NCBI GenBank assembly: GCA_004009845.1
Contig: RMBW01000098.1
Location: 54,512-118,511 of the forward strand
Direction: 5' to 3'
Origin: Davidsoniella eucalypti
Lineage: Eukaryota > Ascomycota > Sordariomycetes > Microascales > Ceratocystidaceae
Length of the DNA: 64,000 nt
In this document: positions 1 to 12,089 of the stretch, piece by piece
Layout of the letters: every line of letters begins with the position of its first letter
Position numbering within the stretch: position 1 is the stretch's first letter
The notes under the pieces: model-generated
The model's database searches: none
What the model was told of the DNA's origin: nothing
The model's input: the letters and a program-made list of their open reading frames with translations, nothing else
Program-made: the position numbers and the translations under genes

Positions 1-812
1 AAGCCGTTTTCGACAACGACGGCGTTGTACCACCCCAAGCGATGGGCCCATTGTAGCGGGAGCCAGCGCTTAAACATTGCTATCATGGGGTTACGACGTT
101 TGATGTCCAGGATGTACGAGGGGCTGCGCTGCACAAGTGTGATGTGCTCAGCCGTCTCGGCCAACACGGGGAACAATGTCACAGCCGTAGCTCCCGAGCC
201 CACCAGGGCAATGCGCTTACCCGCGGTTTCTAGGTCCTGTGGCCACCACTGGGGATGTACAACGGTGCCGCCAAAGTCGGCGATGCCGGGAACGGGTGAG
301 TCGAGGGCGCGCTCGTAACTGTAGTATCCGGTCGTAGCCATGAGGAACTTGGTCGTGAGAAGGTACGTGGTTGGTGGTGTGGCTGTGCGACGCTGCGGGT
401 CTGTATCTTCGAACTCGGCGACTTCGACGGTTACCTCCCAGCGATCGGTTGCAGAGTTCCAGTTGGCGGCTATCATGCGGTGTCCTAGGCGGACCTTCTT
501 TATCAGGCCGCTCTGCTCCGCAGCCTCCTTTATGTAGTCGGCAATAACGTCTCCCGCGACTACGGCATCGAGATGTGGCCATGGATGCCAGTAGAAACCA
601 TAGCATACCATGTTGGAATCACATCGGAAGCCAGGATACTTGAAGAAGGTCCATGTGCCGCCAATTGTCGGGCGAGCTTCCAAGATAGCCATAGATTTGG
701 TTGGGAAGGCTTCACGCAGGCGGTATGCACTGTTGATGCCGCTTATGCCAGCGCCAACCACCAGCATGTCGAGGTCCTCGCGGGGCTCGAGTCCATGGCA
801 TGGTGAGGTCAT
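1..812 (-). CDS. Baeyer-Villiger-type flavin monooxygenase, N-terminal part (cut by window edge)
   Basis: The minus strand is open from an ATG at 812 to the window edge, giving the first 270 residues. Visible motifs: a FAD-binding Rossmann GAGISG at residues 20-25, a GGTW motif at 51-54, the Baeyer-Villiger fingerprint FGGTVVHPQWWP at about 180-191 (it fits FxGxxxHxxxWP exactly), and a second, NADPH-binding GSGATA near 207. Enzymes of this family use FAD, NADPH and O2 to insert oxygen next to a ketone, or oxidise S/N atoms; the substrate cannot be told from this part. No intron is needed in the visible part. The C-terminal part (usually another 250-300 residues) lies left of the window, so intactness is unknown. 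No neighbour here suggests a biosynthetic cluster, although the cluster side may lie outside. Confidence 0.9.
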   Translation of the reverse strand, partial: MTSPCHGLEPREDLDMLVVGAGISGINSAYRLREAFPTKSMAILEARPTIGGTWTFFKYPGFRCDSNMVCYGFYWHPWPHLDAVVAGDVIADYIKEAAEQSGLIKKVRLGHRMIAANWNSATDRWEVTVEVAEFEDTDPQRRTATPPTTYLLTTKFLMATTGYYSYERALDSPVPGIADFGGTVVHPQWWPQDLETAGKRIALVGSGATAVTLFPVLAETAEHITLVQRSPSYILDIKRRNPMIAMFKRWLPLQWAHRLGWYNAVVVENG

Positions 813-3114
813 GATGGTGATGGTAAAGAAATAGAATAATACGGGAGAGTTTTTGAGTATATCTCCAGGTAAAGAAGTAAGCTTAGGCCGATGGCATAGT
901 AAGTGATACTATAGCTATCTTGGAACCTACGGGACAGTTACTCATGGATTCCACGTTATATATATATATACCTATGTCCACTAATAACTACCTAGCCCAG
1001 ACATCTTCATAGCTCTATAGCTCTATAAGATTAATGAATTAAATATAAAATATACAAAAAACTGCCTAGCCCAACCAATCGCCAGCTCATATATGGAGGG
1101 CCTTGTCTAGGCTTCAATAATTACAGAAATATTACTTGATCCGGAAAACCGCCTCCCAGACTATAGAAGTCTAGACAGGTTAGATATGAATATTTTTCTC
1201 TTTTCCTTCTCAATTTATCAATTTTCTGCCAACATAGAGCTGTCTTGGTGGTTGTCTTGAGGCTTATCTAGAGTGGTGGAGCAATTATTAAATTGATTGG
1301 TTAGACAGGAAGGGACTCCATAATTGAGTTTAACCCCTTAGAAGGAAAGCCCTATCCTTTCCACCGAGTACTAGAAACAAGAGGCTAACTGATAGGTTTC
1401 AAGCCCTGGAAAATAGCTGCCATAGCTGCTATAATCCTTAAGCTCCAGCGCAGTTACACGAGCCAAGCCATTAATTTCCATAGCCGCCATGAGAACAGCT
1501 GAAAGTTTCCTTCTTTTTTATCAGACATCTTCAACACCACAGTATGAGCCTTGGTTTTTTTTTCCTCATAGAAGCTTTAGACATCATACATAATCACCGT
1601 GGAGAGTGATGCGCCTTAGATAGCACTGTGTTGATAATGACTTGCTTTATGCTGAACTGCACATCTTCCATATGTACGTCGCACTTGTTCCCTGGAGCTT
1701 TGAGCCTCGTCGCGTGGATTTTTTCAGGCACGAGCCTTGATTGATTCTTGCAACTCCTGCTCCGATGTTGATCATCACGTCACTGTGATGATAGACCCGC
1801 AGTCTTATGCTCACCTCCCGGACAAACCCTAAGCCTTACGAGAGATCGCACAACGACATGTCTTTGGCTTCATATAAATCGATACCTGCCTTGGACAGAG
1901 CGCTATTTGGCATGCAACGTCTGGCCTGAAACCCTACGGCGTAGTTTCGCTGTCAGCTACACTTTATATACGTGGCAAAGTGCCTGGCTTTGACCTTGAT
2001 AACAACCAAAACACCACACGCCGCAACCCGACATACAAAGGATGTTTCCTATGTCTCATTCAGAATTGATGGGCGGCACTATATCGAGCAACAATCGTTG
2101 TTTTCTTCTAGCATTCTCGTCGTCAGGAATGAGAGTCTAGACCGCGAATAGACCGCATCGGCTGCGGCCAGCAATGAGGAAACATGCTATTTTTCGTGCA
2201 TTTTATAGGTAAGCGAACAGGCATGATTATGAACTATATCTTGATTAGGAGAGCATAACTATACAAATTGATACAATGCAAACTGGGCGGTATACCAACA
2301 ACCGATATACAAGCATCCCAGAGGACAGTGTGTCTCTGTCCCATTAACATCTGGCCAGTCTACAGACAGCCAGGATGACATCGCAACACAAAGGCGGCTA
2401 GTTGTCAACTGTGCCGTAAAAGGGCAAAGACAAGACAAAGGCTCAAAACATGAGCAAACAACCCCTGCCTCCCGGATAGTGCAACTCTGAGAACAAAAAC
2501 AAAAACAGGAAGAAAAAGAAAAAGGAAAAAAGACTATCGTCATCTGCCCCCATATGCGTCGCCGACACAGTTGGCCGGCCCATTATGCAACTTCGAACGC
2601 TATTGTTCGAATCTAATTTATAACCATCGGGGAAAAAAAGCAAGAAAACAAAGGAAAGGGGAGTCAATACACAGACAAGAAGAGCAAAAGAAGAAACAAC
2701 ATGCTTTGGGAACCACAGGCTGCAAGTGAAAGAGAGCAAGTGCCCGAGCACTGTTCGTAAGATGAATGATATGTCGTTAAAGGGAAGGATAGAGGTGGTG
2801 AAGACATGAGATGAGGTTGATGTGTCGTAGTAGGAATGTAGAGGATCAAAGGAGACAAGAGGGCACACGCAGCCGTCTACAGCAAAACTTGCTGCTTCGC
2901 ATTAGATGACCCAAAGTAGACAATGGGTTCCCAAATATGCTTCTGGGAGTTATATTGCATATATATGCAAACCGAACCTGGCCTGCATGTAAGTGTTTGA
3001 TACTGAGCGTCCGACGCCCAGAAACAGAAAATGCAAGCACAAAGTTGCACTCAGCACAAAGACGCATTGAGTTTCAATGTAAACAATGGCCAGCTTGCTG
3101 CTTGTTGCCCAGGT
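813..3114. other. Intergenic region without a supportable gene
   Basis: This 2.3 kb holds only short, low-complexity frames. It contains a (TA)n run near 958-970 and one copy of the short retroposon-like insertion (987-1073). It includes the promoter side of the flavin monooxygenase and the 3' flank of the aquaporin gene. I see no tRNA or other structured RNA. Confidence 0.6.
987..1073 (+). mobile_element. Short poly(A)-type retroposon-like insertion, copy 1
   Basis: A 61-bp element (1000-1060) starts gACATCTTCATAGCTCTAT and ends in an A-rich tract. It is flanked by 13-bp direct repeats (987-999 and 1061-1073; shared core CCTAGCCCA, one mismatch overall). Its core recurs in copies at 7641-7726 and 10952-11024, each with its own unrelated 13-bp flanking duplication. 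An A-rich 3' end plus a target duplication is the signature of target-primed reverse transcription, as used by SINEs and LINEs. It has no coding capacity, and I do not recognise the family. Confidence 0.7.
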
Positions 3115-4251
3115 TTACACCTCGTGCATAGCTGCTGGGTTCAACGGACGCTGGACGGGAACAGAGCCATCAGCCGTTGAGGGAGGTCCGACCTTGTGAG
3201 TGCTGTTATGAAGAAGCCACTGCTCTTGCAGCGCGCTCATCTCCCAATCGTATCCGTCCTGGCCGGGGTTAGCACTGCCATACTGAAGAATGACGAGCAC
3301 CTTGTACACAGCATAGGCGAGCAGAGCGCCCATGAGAGGACCCAGCCAGTATATCCAGTGGTAGCCAGGGAAGCCTGCAATGACAGCAGGGCCCAAAGCA
3401 CGCGCAGGGTTGATCGAGCAGCCAGTCAGATAGACACCGACCATATGGGCCATGAAAACACTCATACCAACGCCGATGGGAGCAAGGAAAGTGGCCTTGT
3501 GCTTCTCAACGGCTAGGAAGTATACGACGATGACCAGCTGGGCAGTCAGGAACATCTCCAGGAAGACGCCCTGGGCCTTGGAGACGCCGGCACCAAGAGT
3601 GTTGACTACGGTTAGCGGGCCGGGTATTAAGGCATCTGCCATGCCGGCGGCTGCAATGCCGGCTACAAGCTGGGTGACGATAACAATTGCGCAGCGGAGG
3701 GGAGTGATGGCTCCGATGAGCGCTAGGGCAACGGAGACCTGTCGACACAAGAGAAAAGAGCAATACGCCGGTCAGTGTAAGTGTTCCAGAATGAATAAGA
3801 AGAGAAGTGTAGAGCAGGGGCCATGGAAGTTGATCAAGGCCCGGGAGCACCAACAACGATACAACTTAAAAAAAAAGCCAGGGTTTGGTTTGATAGACGG
3901 GCAGTATGGTAAAGGAGACGAAAGAAAACATTGGATATACAAGATTGCAGGTTTATGGGCATATAAAATAGCACTTACAGCTGGGTTGAACATGCCGCCA
4001 GAGATTCTGTAAAAGACCCAGACGTTGACAGCCAGAGACACACCGAAGCATGACGAGATGTACAACAAAGTAGGGACATTGGGGCCATTGGTGCCAGCAG
4101 AGTTCTGCGACGAGTTGAGGGCGTTCTGGGTGCCGGCAAAGGCCATGAAGAGGAACATGAAAGTACCGCAGAATTCGGCAATGGCAGCAACAAGTTCGTT
4201 GCGGAGCGTATTGCCCATGCCACCGCCGCGGCCGTTGGTCTTGGGAGTCAT
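3115..4251 (-). CDS. Aquaporin (orthodox water-channel type, MIP family)
   Basis: Two exons, 4251-3979 and 3738-3115, encode 298 residues. The 240-bp intron has a GTAAGT donor, a CTGAC branch point and a CAG acceptor. The protein has the MIP layout with hydrophobic helices and both pore motifs: NPA at residues 89-91, exactly at the exon junction, and NPA at 201-203 within SINPARALGP. The second loop reads NPAR followed by A rather than the NPARD of aquaglyceroporins, so a water channel is more likely than a glycerol facilitator. The hydrophilic C-terminal tail of about 50 residues faces the cytosol in this family. I chose the ATG at 4251; an ATG-less upstream extension of the frame to 4311 looks like leader. 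The gene stands alone, with about 9.7 kb of gene-free DNA upstream. Confidence 0.93.
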
Positions 4252-7200
4252 GGTAAAGAGGGGCAAGAAAGAACAGGAAAGAAGCAATGTGGGATACGAC
4301 TGCCGAGTCAAAGAGCAGGAAGCTGTATGCCAGAGTTGAGGGGGAGGGGGAATGATGATGAACGAGCCTGTTCTCGATATACTGGCGAAAGGGAGCGCAC
4401 ATTCAGGTTCTTATACTCTTCGAGCCTTTGCTTGTGTTTCTTTTGCTTTGTCCATGGACTTGGCTGTTTGTAGGCCCTCGACAACACACCCCCCTCCTCT
4501 TCGTAGTCTTCTCTCTGTTGGAAATAACTAGTACCGGTACTTGCTCCTACTACTTAAACGCCGTGTTTTGCTCGATGCTGGCTCGCTACCTGTCTTTACG
4601 CTCCAGCATGCAGCTGTTACTCGTACCCACTGAAACGGCTCTGGACTGTCGAGATAGCATCGCCGTGGCCACGCCTAGAGGAGTACATGGAGTGGACGGC
4701 ACAAGAAAATAGACTGGAGATACAGAAAAACTACATACAGAATACAGATAATAGCACTGCTGCCGTTTTTGCTGTTAAATTCTTGACTTGGTTTCTTCTC
4801 TCTTTATGTACCTCGCTTACACGCCCCTTACCCCTACCAGTAACCCCAAGCAAAGCACACGCCTCTCTCCTCATTTTTCGACCATTTCCTCTTCCGCGTA
4901 GTTTGTAAATATGTATACTACAGGTAACTGGTGTATGTATTTGCCTCTCTTCTCAAAGAACAAATCACTATCAGGAAAGAAGCTACGCAAAGAGGACATA
5001 AACATTGAGTTCTCTCTAGCATGAAGCAATAGAACCTTACCCAGTGGTTCAGCTATGATTGTTAAAGCGATTTTCGACTTAAACTACGAACTAAGCGGTG
5101 GTGAAAATCATGGTTTATATTGTCAGCATGATATAATTGTACGCTCAAGCCTTCAAAGTTAATGAGGATATACAATACTCATTCATATACCTTTGCGTCT
5201 TTGCAGGTTGATCGTTATGGCCATGCCCCTCTGTGCCATTCTTTGGCTTTCCACCATGGTTTTAATTACATTTTTGGTCTCTAAATCTTGATTTGTAAAG
5301 AGTTAGTGACCCTCAGTATAGCTAGCTATAGAATATATCAACGCCAATCAAGGGATAGAACGACAGACAGAAACCAAGGTACCAGTTTTTACCAGAGTCA
5401 AGGTCTTAAATGTCGCTCTCGGGCCGGCAACTTTAGTATCTGTTATGGGCCGTTTCTCCAGTCCTTTTCTTGTATGACTCGGCTGTAGAGACAAATAGCG
5501 GGATTTTCACTGGAGGGGAGAGGCAGAGAGATTGCGATCTATATATTCAAGCTGTCGCTTTTAGCAATTCATAATGATACATATCTATTATATTTTCTTC
5601 TCGTCAGCTGAAGCCATCTTTAATCTTAGCCAAAAACCTGAAATACGCCACCGAATAACATAATACGATCACGTATACCTAGCTCGATAGTTTAAAGACC
5701 AAGCAAGAGCTACATATTTAGCGGCTAGCCTGTTTCGATGAAGTCTCCGTCAGTCTAATGGCCACCACAAACCATTCCTATTTCATATATTTGGAAGCTA
5801 TTCGTTGTCTACAGGATAGTATCGAACATTGTTGTCTTGGAATTATATGCCACATACCACGTTATATCGTCATGGTAGGTCTCTAACAAGAAGAAAAATA
5901 AAAATAACCGGACGAAGGCAACCGAGAGAATGGCTCAAGATAGCCACTATAGTTCTCGGGGATCCTTAGGTCCTTAGGCCTTTATGCACTTTCGGAACCT
6001 GATTTAGACCTTGGATCCTCCCGCAACGATAGGCGTAAACCCGTCCAAGCTGGTGTACTCCTTAGAGCACAGTAACGAAGTCACCAAGATGGATAGGTGT
6101 GAAATAGGAGGTCTAGATATCTGCAAACGTGATGTGACCTGATGCTGCAAGTCTTGGCTGCTAACGAAACTACATGGTGCCAGTTGTTGTGTTGCTTCTA
6201 GTTGGTCTTAGTGTTGTTCCGAACACAAGGCTGCGGTGACTGGCGAATCGGGCAAACACGCATATGTAGCGTGCGTTGAGATGTGTTATTTCAAATTGGC
6301 GAAAGATTCCCCAAAACCATGTGCGTATTTAGGTAATACATATGTTTGTCTAGTAAAAAAAGAGAAGAAAAAACAGCCAAGATAGTCACAGCCAAGCGAG
6401 CTGGCAAGGTGCATGTTGCTAACAAGACACCGTTCTACAACCGGTTGCACATATACACAACACATAGCAAGGATTTGGTCATCACGTCGTCCGTTATTCT
6501 ACCCCTCAGCCAGACTGTTGAGTTGATAGCCGGGTAGTACATGTCTTGGCATATCAAGCTAGATGGTGAGAGGAATCTGGTCTCCATCGTCAATATATAA
6601 GATGACAAGCAAGATACTACTGTTTATAACGATCAATATATAGCCTGTAAAGCCATATGGCGTCAGCCGACAGCTGCTCCAACGTAAGATATGGGTAGTC
6701 TTGTGCTGTGAATTTTATCTTCCACCCTATAGTGACTCCACAAACAAAGCCTGCCTTATCAGGGCTTATGAGAATAGTCGGTACCGGACAGCAAGAGTAC
6801 CACTAGTGGTCAAGTATGCCGTCTCTCATATCGGGGTCATCGTACAATCTCGTTGGTAGCTCTCTGGTGCGAGGTAGGACATCTAATAGGCTATGTCGAG
6901 ACCACAAAGCGCTGACCCATATATGTAAGCTGGACTGGTGGTGTCCACGCAGAGACGCTGCATATGCACGTGTATGTGCATGTAGCATTGAAGACTTGCG
7001 GGCTGGTGGCCGCCCAAGAAACAACCCAAGAAACAGAAAGCCCCGTCTCTTGCGTCTCGTTTCTGGTGCGTTGTCCGAGTCTGCATCGATCACGAGACCC
7101 ATGTTTTGAGTCCGCTACAGGACACATGTGATACACCAGAGAAAAACGGAAACAGGGTGATAATCTTGTGCTGCTTGCGAGGCTGTAGTGTTGGGAAACA

Positions 7201-7640
7201 TTGTGTTAGTAGCGATATTTCCCGATGACCGAGTCCATGTCGCACCAAAGCGAACTGACAACGCTTCAGGATCAGTGGAGGAACTCAGCCTTTTTCGGCA
7301 TCGTCATCACTAAAGCAGTTTGTTTTATTTGTTTTTCGACTACGGCCCTAGCTCCTATGAACTACTGCTTGGCTAGCTTTGTCTCCTGTCATCCTGCTGG
7401 ATGCTGCTATGATGGCGTTGAAGTCCCAGATTCAGCTCACTTGGTTGAGGTTAAATCTCGTATTTTCTTAAGCGCACTACCGAAGCTAATTCTGGTACTT
7501 TTCTGCCCTTTGGGGTTTAAAGTAAAAGTCGTCGAAAACACATGGCTAGGACAAGGAACAAGGGTTTTTTTTTTCCAACTAATGCGACACTATGACGAAA
7601 CCACCATGCTTTTTTTTTTACTTGAATTTTATTCCCAACT

Positions 7641-7726
7641 AGCCAGATCTCACATCCTCATAGCTCTATAGCTCCATAAGATAAATGAATTAAAAAAAAT
7701 TAAAAATTAAAAAAGCCAGATCTCAC
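7641..7726 (+). mobile_element. Short poly(A)-type retroposon-like insertion, copy 2
   Basis: A 60-bp element (7654-7713) with core ATAGCTCTATAGCTCCATAA is followed by a long A-rich tract of repeated TTAAAAA units. It is flanked by a perfect 13-bp direct repeat, AGCCAGATCTCAC, at 7641-7653 and 7714-7726. The perfect duplication suggests a younger insertion than copy 1. The core is nearly identical to copy 1 through the TGAATTAAA segment. Confidence 0.8.
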
Positions 7727-10700
7727 TTTCCCGTAACCCGATCTCTTGTACTCTTCATATTTTCAAGGAAGCGCCAATAATACGACACCTACAGATCATC
7801 GATATTGCCAATTCCACAGCCTGCCAGCGCAGTAATATTTGCGGTGAACCAGGCCGCCGAGATAATTCGGTGACTTTTCGAACGAGGACCGCAAGATACT
7901 CATCCAAAGCCGGAACGGAAGTAACGGCGATTTGTCACTTTTAACCTTTTTTTTTTTCATTGGCCAATATATGCTTACCTTCGTCAATTTTCAGGAAAGG
8001 AACGCTAATCTTTGAAGCTAATAATATGTGGCTAATACGTACTAGTATGCAAGCTACCTTTTCAGAAAAGATTACAGGCCTAGACCCGCCAGTAGAAAAT
8101 AAAATTTACAAAATATTGCCCTTTTTGCATCGAAGGGATACGGCGGCAAAAACACAAATCCATACGCGGAAATAAACAAGAGCCTATGATCATAAAGAGA
8201 ACTTGGGCTTTGATAAATTATTATAGGAATATATAAAATAAAATAAACAGCAGTCTTGGGTGTCTGTGTCGGCAAAAACACTCGTAGCAATACATGTCAC
8301 GATGGCTTTCCTTGTTATTTTTTCTGTTCTTCCATGCCATGCCAGTTAATCGTGCTGTACTTATGCGGGGAGTTGCAACCAAATGTTTCCCAAGAGCTTC
8401 GAATAGTCTTGGGTTTCTGTACTGACTCTCTGGTTACCACTCGCCTTCGGTCTATCAAGATCTCGGCCAGTCACAGTCCGGGGTTATCTCATATCTCACT
8501 TTTCTTCCTTCCTTCCATCATGAAGTCTGCCGCATCGTACTGTTATATTGGGACAAGACGCCGTGCAAATCATTACACAGCTGCGGCTGGGCCATGGATA
8601 CCATTTTGCTCTAGATACTTGGCTATAGATTCTAGTTCCTTTTATTAAGACGCCCTTGATTAATATGCTATACTTCTATATTAGCCACGTAGTTTGCTTA
8701 CTCAGTTTTATTATTGGTAAATACGCGATAGTGTGTCAAATAGTAGTGGTCGTGTAACGATGTTTCTCTGTTTGCTTATTATTTTTCTTTTCTCGTCTAG
8801 ATCAGATGATCCTGTTTAGCTGTTTAGGGCTAGGGTACACGAACCCTTACAATTACGCTGCAACCATACATAGCAACTTGAATCAAAACAGCTTTTTGCT
8901 GTCCCAAGACAAAACATTCTCTGTCAATGCCAATATATCATGATTATCAATTTGATTAGAAAACAGGTTCATTTACTATTCAAATATAGTTGTGAAGTGT
9001 GGTACACGTCACATAATCTACATCATGTATTATGTATAGCCCCGTTCTAGAACTTAACATACTTGCCTTAGTGTGTAGATCACTTACTTTTTATTGTTGG
9101 TGTGGATTACAGAGATGACTTGTTTCCATACATTGTCAATAAGATAGTATTTATGGATATGAAAGCAAAAAAGACATCGCCGCCCTATAGTGATCAAAAC
9201 TGTCCCACGGATAAGCTCACTTCCGACGTGAACGTGAACTGACATGCTGGGCAAGAACTTGGCTCACAAATCTAGATCGCAATATACCAACGTGGTGTCA
9301 TCATAATCATTATTGATGTAGCATTATTGATTAGTTTATCGTCAATTTGGCTCTGATGATGCTGTTTCTGGACAAAACTGGAACAGAATGAAGATAGGAG
9401 GTAGAGCATCTTCTAAAGATGGCCGATGATTCAACGTATCGGATATACATACTATGTGTTAGTCTATGGCCGACGCTCAAAATGAAACCTTAATTACTAC
9501 ATACACAGTATTGTTGATATATATGTGTACATAGGTACTGGTAGATACGTATAGCGGTGTCGACTTTCAACCAATGCATCTTGCTAGACCTTGAGAGTTA
9601 TCACGTATCTTGAGCATTAAAATGTACCCTAAGATGATATACCCTAAGATGATGACAGATTAGCAAATTTGGGATTGATATATACACCATAGCATCATTA
9701 TAGCTATCGCGCGGTTGATGATGAAATATGTATATACAAATAACTGCTAACCTATAACCCGAATCCAAACGACATGATGTAATTGGAGTAACTAGCGGTG
9801 AACATGGAACGATACGTGGTAGATGGGGGTCATGGTAGAATTTCCACTAGAATGATACCCTAGATCCTGGTACTGGAAACTTGTCGTTTGTACATATATT
9901 ATACCCACACGTATACCATCGCAAATTTTGGAACTATGCTCTTATTTATGTCCTGTTATATGGTCCTTGTTTACAGCTACTAGCAAATATTTCTGTTGAG
10001 GATGGGTATATCTGCCTTGATAAGCCCAGACATCGCTTCAACTTACCGCTATCACTATCATGAGATTATACAATCCGTTGTATAGACCAACATTATGAGT
10101 ATTTGCGTAACGCCGTCAAAACTTGTCGACATTGTATGTTGAACGAATCCTAGAAACGGTACTTGCCGTCCTGTTGTGTGGCATTCCCCGACTTTCAATG
10201 GAATTAGACAAGCCAAAATGCAACTGGTCTTCTGATTACCTTCACTTCTTAACATATGTTAATATATGCCCTGGTATGGTCTCAGGATTCATTCCACATG
10301 TATATGTAAGCACGTATTCATGAGGTCCAAGCGTGCATACTATACACTAATGGTGAATGCTATGTATATATATTAGTACCTGCCAATTTTTGCATTGGTA
10401 TTTATTCAGATAGATATTACCACATGTGGGAATATTGTTGCTGAGTTACCTAGATGTATACCAGTGTAGACGGCCACAAACCAGCAGTCAATTTGTTTTG
10501 ACTTAGGGAAATAATAATTACCAACTCGCAGTATGTATCTTAACCCTTGTACCACCGATGCACGGAATCTAAATGCCAGGTGACAAGTCCGACAGGCTGT
10601 TAAAGCTTAGCTTGGATCTCGGGTTGCAAATACTTGTTTCTCCGTAGGATGATAGATATATCTAGTTGCCCAGTTGATTGGCTAACGTGAACATACATAT

Positions 10701-10951
10701 GCATGGCCTCATGTCAGGTTTTTACAACTGAGTCTAGCGCTTAGAAAAGAAAAGAGAAAATCAGATGGAGGAAAATGGGCTCCAAAAGAGATGGGATTTG
10801 GCCAAGGCTTGGAGAGGAATGGAAGTGATATCCCACCTTGATTCATGGAGGAGATTGAGCTGGAGTAGTAAAGAATAAGCAATGTGGTAGTAGTATGGTG
10901 ATTTCTGTACTAAGGCTTTTCAGTGGTAGGAGCTTTCCGATATCTATTCCA

Positions 10952-11024
10952 GTGAAGACGTAGTTTTTTTTTCCATTAGTCTTCTGGAGCTATAGAGCTA
11001 TGAAGATGTCTGTGAAGACGTAGT
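10952..11024 (-). mobile_element. Short poly(A)-type retroposon-like insertion, copy 3
   Basis: A 47-bp element (10965-11011) in minus orientation. Read on the minus strand it starts AGACATCTTCATAGCTCTAT, continues AGCTCC, and ends in eight A residues. A perfect 13-bp duplication, GTGAAGACGTAGT on the plus strand, flanks it at 10952-10964 and 11012-11024. It shares the first 30 or so bases with copies 1 and 2 but has a shorter, pure A tail. All three copies begin at almost the same 5' base, so they are not random 5' truncations of something long. Confidence 0.8.
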
Positions 11025-12067
11025 AGTGCTGCGACGAGTAGTATCACTGTCAGGTAGTAGTACAACCGAGCGAGAGATTGAATGTAGTCCTGGATAATAA
11101 GAGTGGGTGACTATTGTCAGCAAGATGTTACTGATGAACAAGGAGCGGGTGAGTTTTATACTATCAGCAGAGAATTCTTTAGTCTATTTCTAAAGGGGGG
11201 AGGACAACTCTATCAAAGCCTACAAAAGGACGGCATTTACACCCGGTAATTGTTAGATCGTGAAGAAAATCATGTATTGAGTAGATAGTGTAGGATGATA
11301 AGGGTGGAATATCCTAGACTAGAATTTGTACATGGGAGCGGATCGATCAACAAGAAGGAGAAATGTCAAGTATATGAAAAATAGGATGGCCACGCTAAAA
11401 GGGCGCGAAGGAGAAACAAGCGGGAATATCAAAAAGTCTAGAGCCCGGCAAAGTGACTTTGACCTATGTAGCTTGGGGGCTTTGCCTTTGTTTGCGTGCT
11501 TTTTTCCTTGACCCGGCTAGGATAGTTTTGCGTGTCACATTTTTCGGTTTCTTTCCCCGTGTTGCCGGAGACTCGTACATCAACTCACTGAATGGCAGTT
11601 TGGCACGGACCTCTGGCCGCCTCAACATTTGGGGTGGGATACTTATATGTACATTACATTAGCCATGTTCGGCACTTGCAATTATCAGAGGTTGAACCAG
11701 GAGGATGGGTGACAGAACTTGGCATCAGGCAAGGCTACAGGTCCAGAATTAAAAGGGGAGACACAGCGTCACCATTGGCTACGGAGGGTGGGATGCTGAA
11801 AGGCTGAGAGGTCTGGGCTCTAGTGATTGGCTGACAGGGCTATTAATCAGCATGGGATCTGTATTTTTCAGCAACCCTTGCGTGGCCATGATCACTGATT
11901 TTAGGGAAAAAAGAGTGTCTAACAACTACTACTAGGTGTGGGGCGGGGCGGAGCGGTTCAATTAGGAAGCGACGTGATGATCGATAGAGTTATGTATGTG
12001 GAAGAAGAAACCCCCTCCTTTAAGCGGGTCGCGCTGGACGATAGTTTTTTTTTCTTGGCCTTTCAGT

Positions 12068-12089
12068 GGGGTTCCCAGTAACGAACCCC
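12068..12089. repeat. Small inverted repeat (7-bp arms)
   Basis: Arms GGGGTTC (12068-12074) and GAACCCC (12083-12089) are perfect complements around an 8-base loop. It lies in the gene-poor region upstream of the Zn2Cys6 regulator, about 20 bp after a run of T. It could be a binding site for a dimeric regulator or chance. Confidence 0.35.

Noticed and set aside
1523..1560. AGACATCTTCA followed by a T run, resembling the mini-retroposon start
   Set aside because: The match stops after 11 bases, the tail has the wrong orientation, and no target duplication is visible.
2590..2625. TTCGAATC resembling a tRNA B box
   Set aside because: No A box, acceptor stem or cloverleaf can be formed around it.
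7225..7671. 148-codon frame in the gene-poor region
   Set aside because: It runs through two poly-T tracts and ends inside retroposon copy 2, so its 3' part is inserted DNA; no recognisable domain.
8256..8648. 130-codon frame in the gene-poor region
   Set aside because: No domain, many Cys/Ser from base composition, no conserved-looking block and no splice signals around it.
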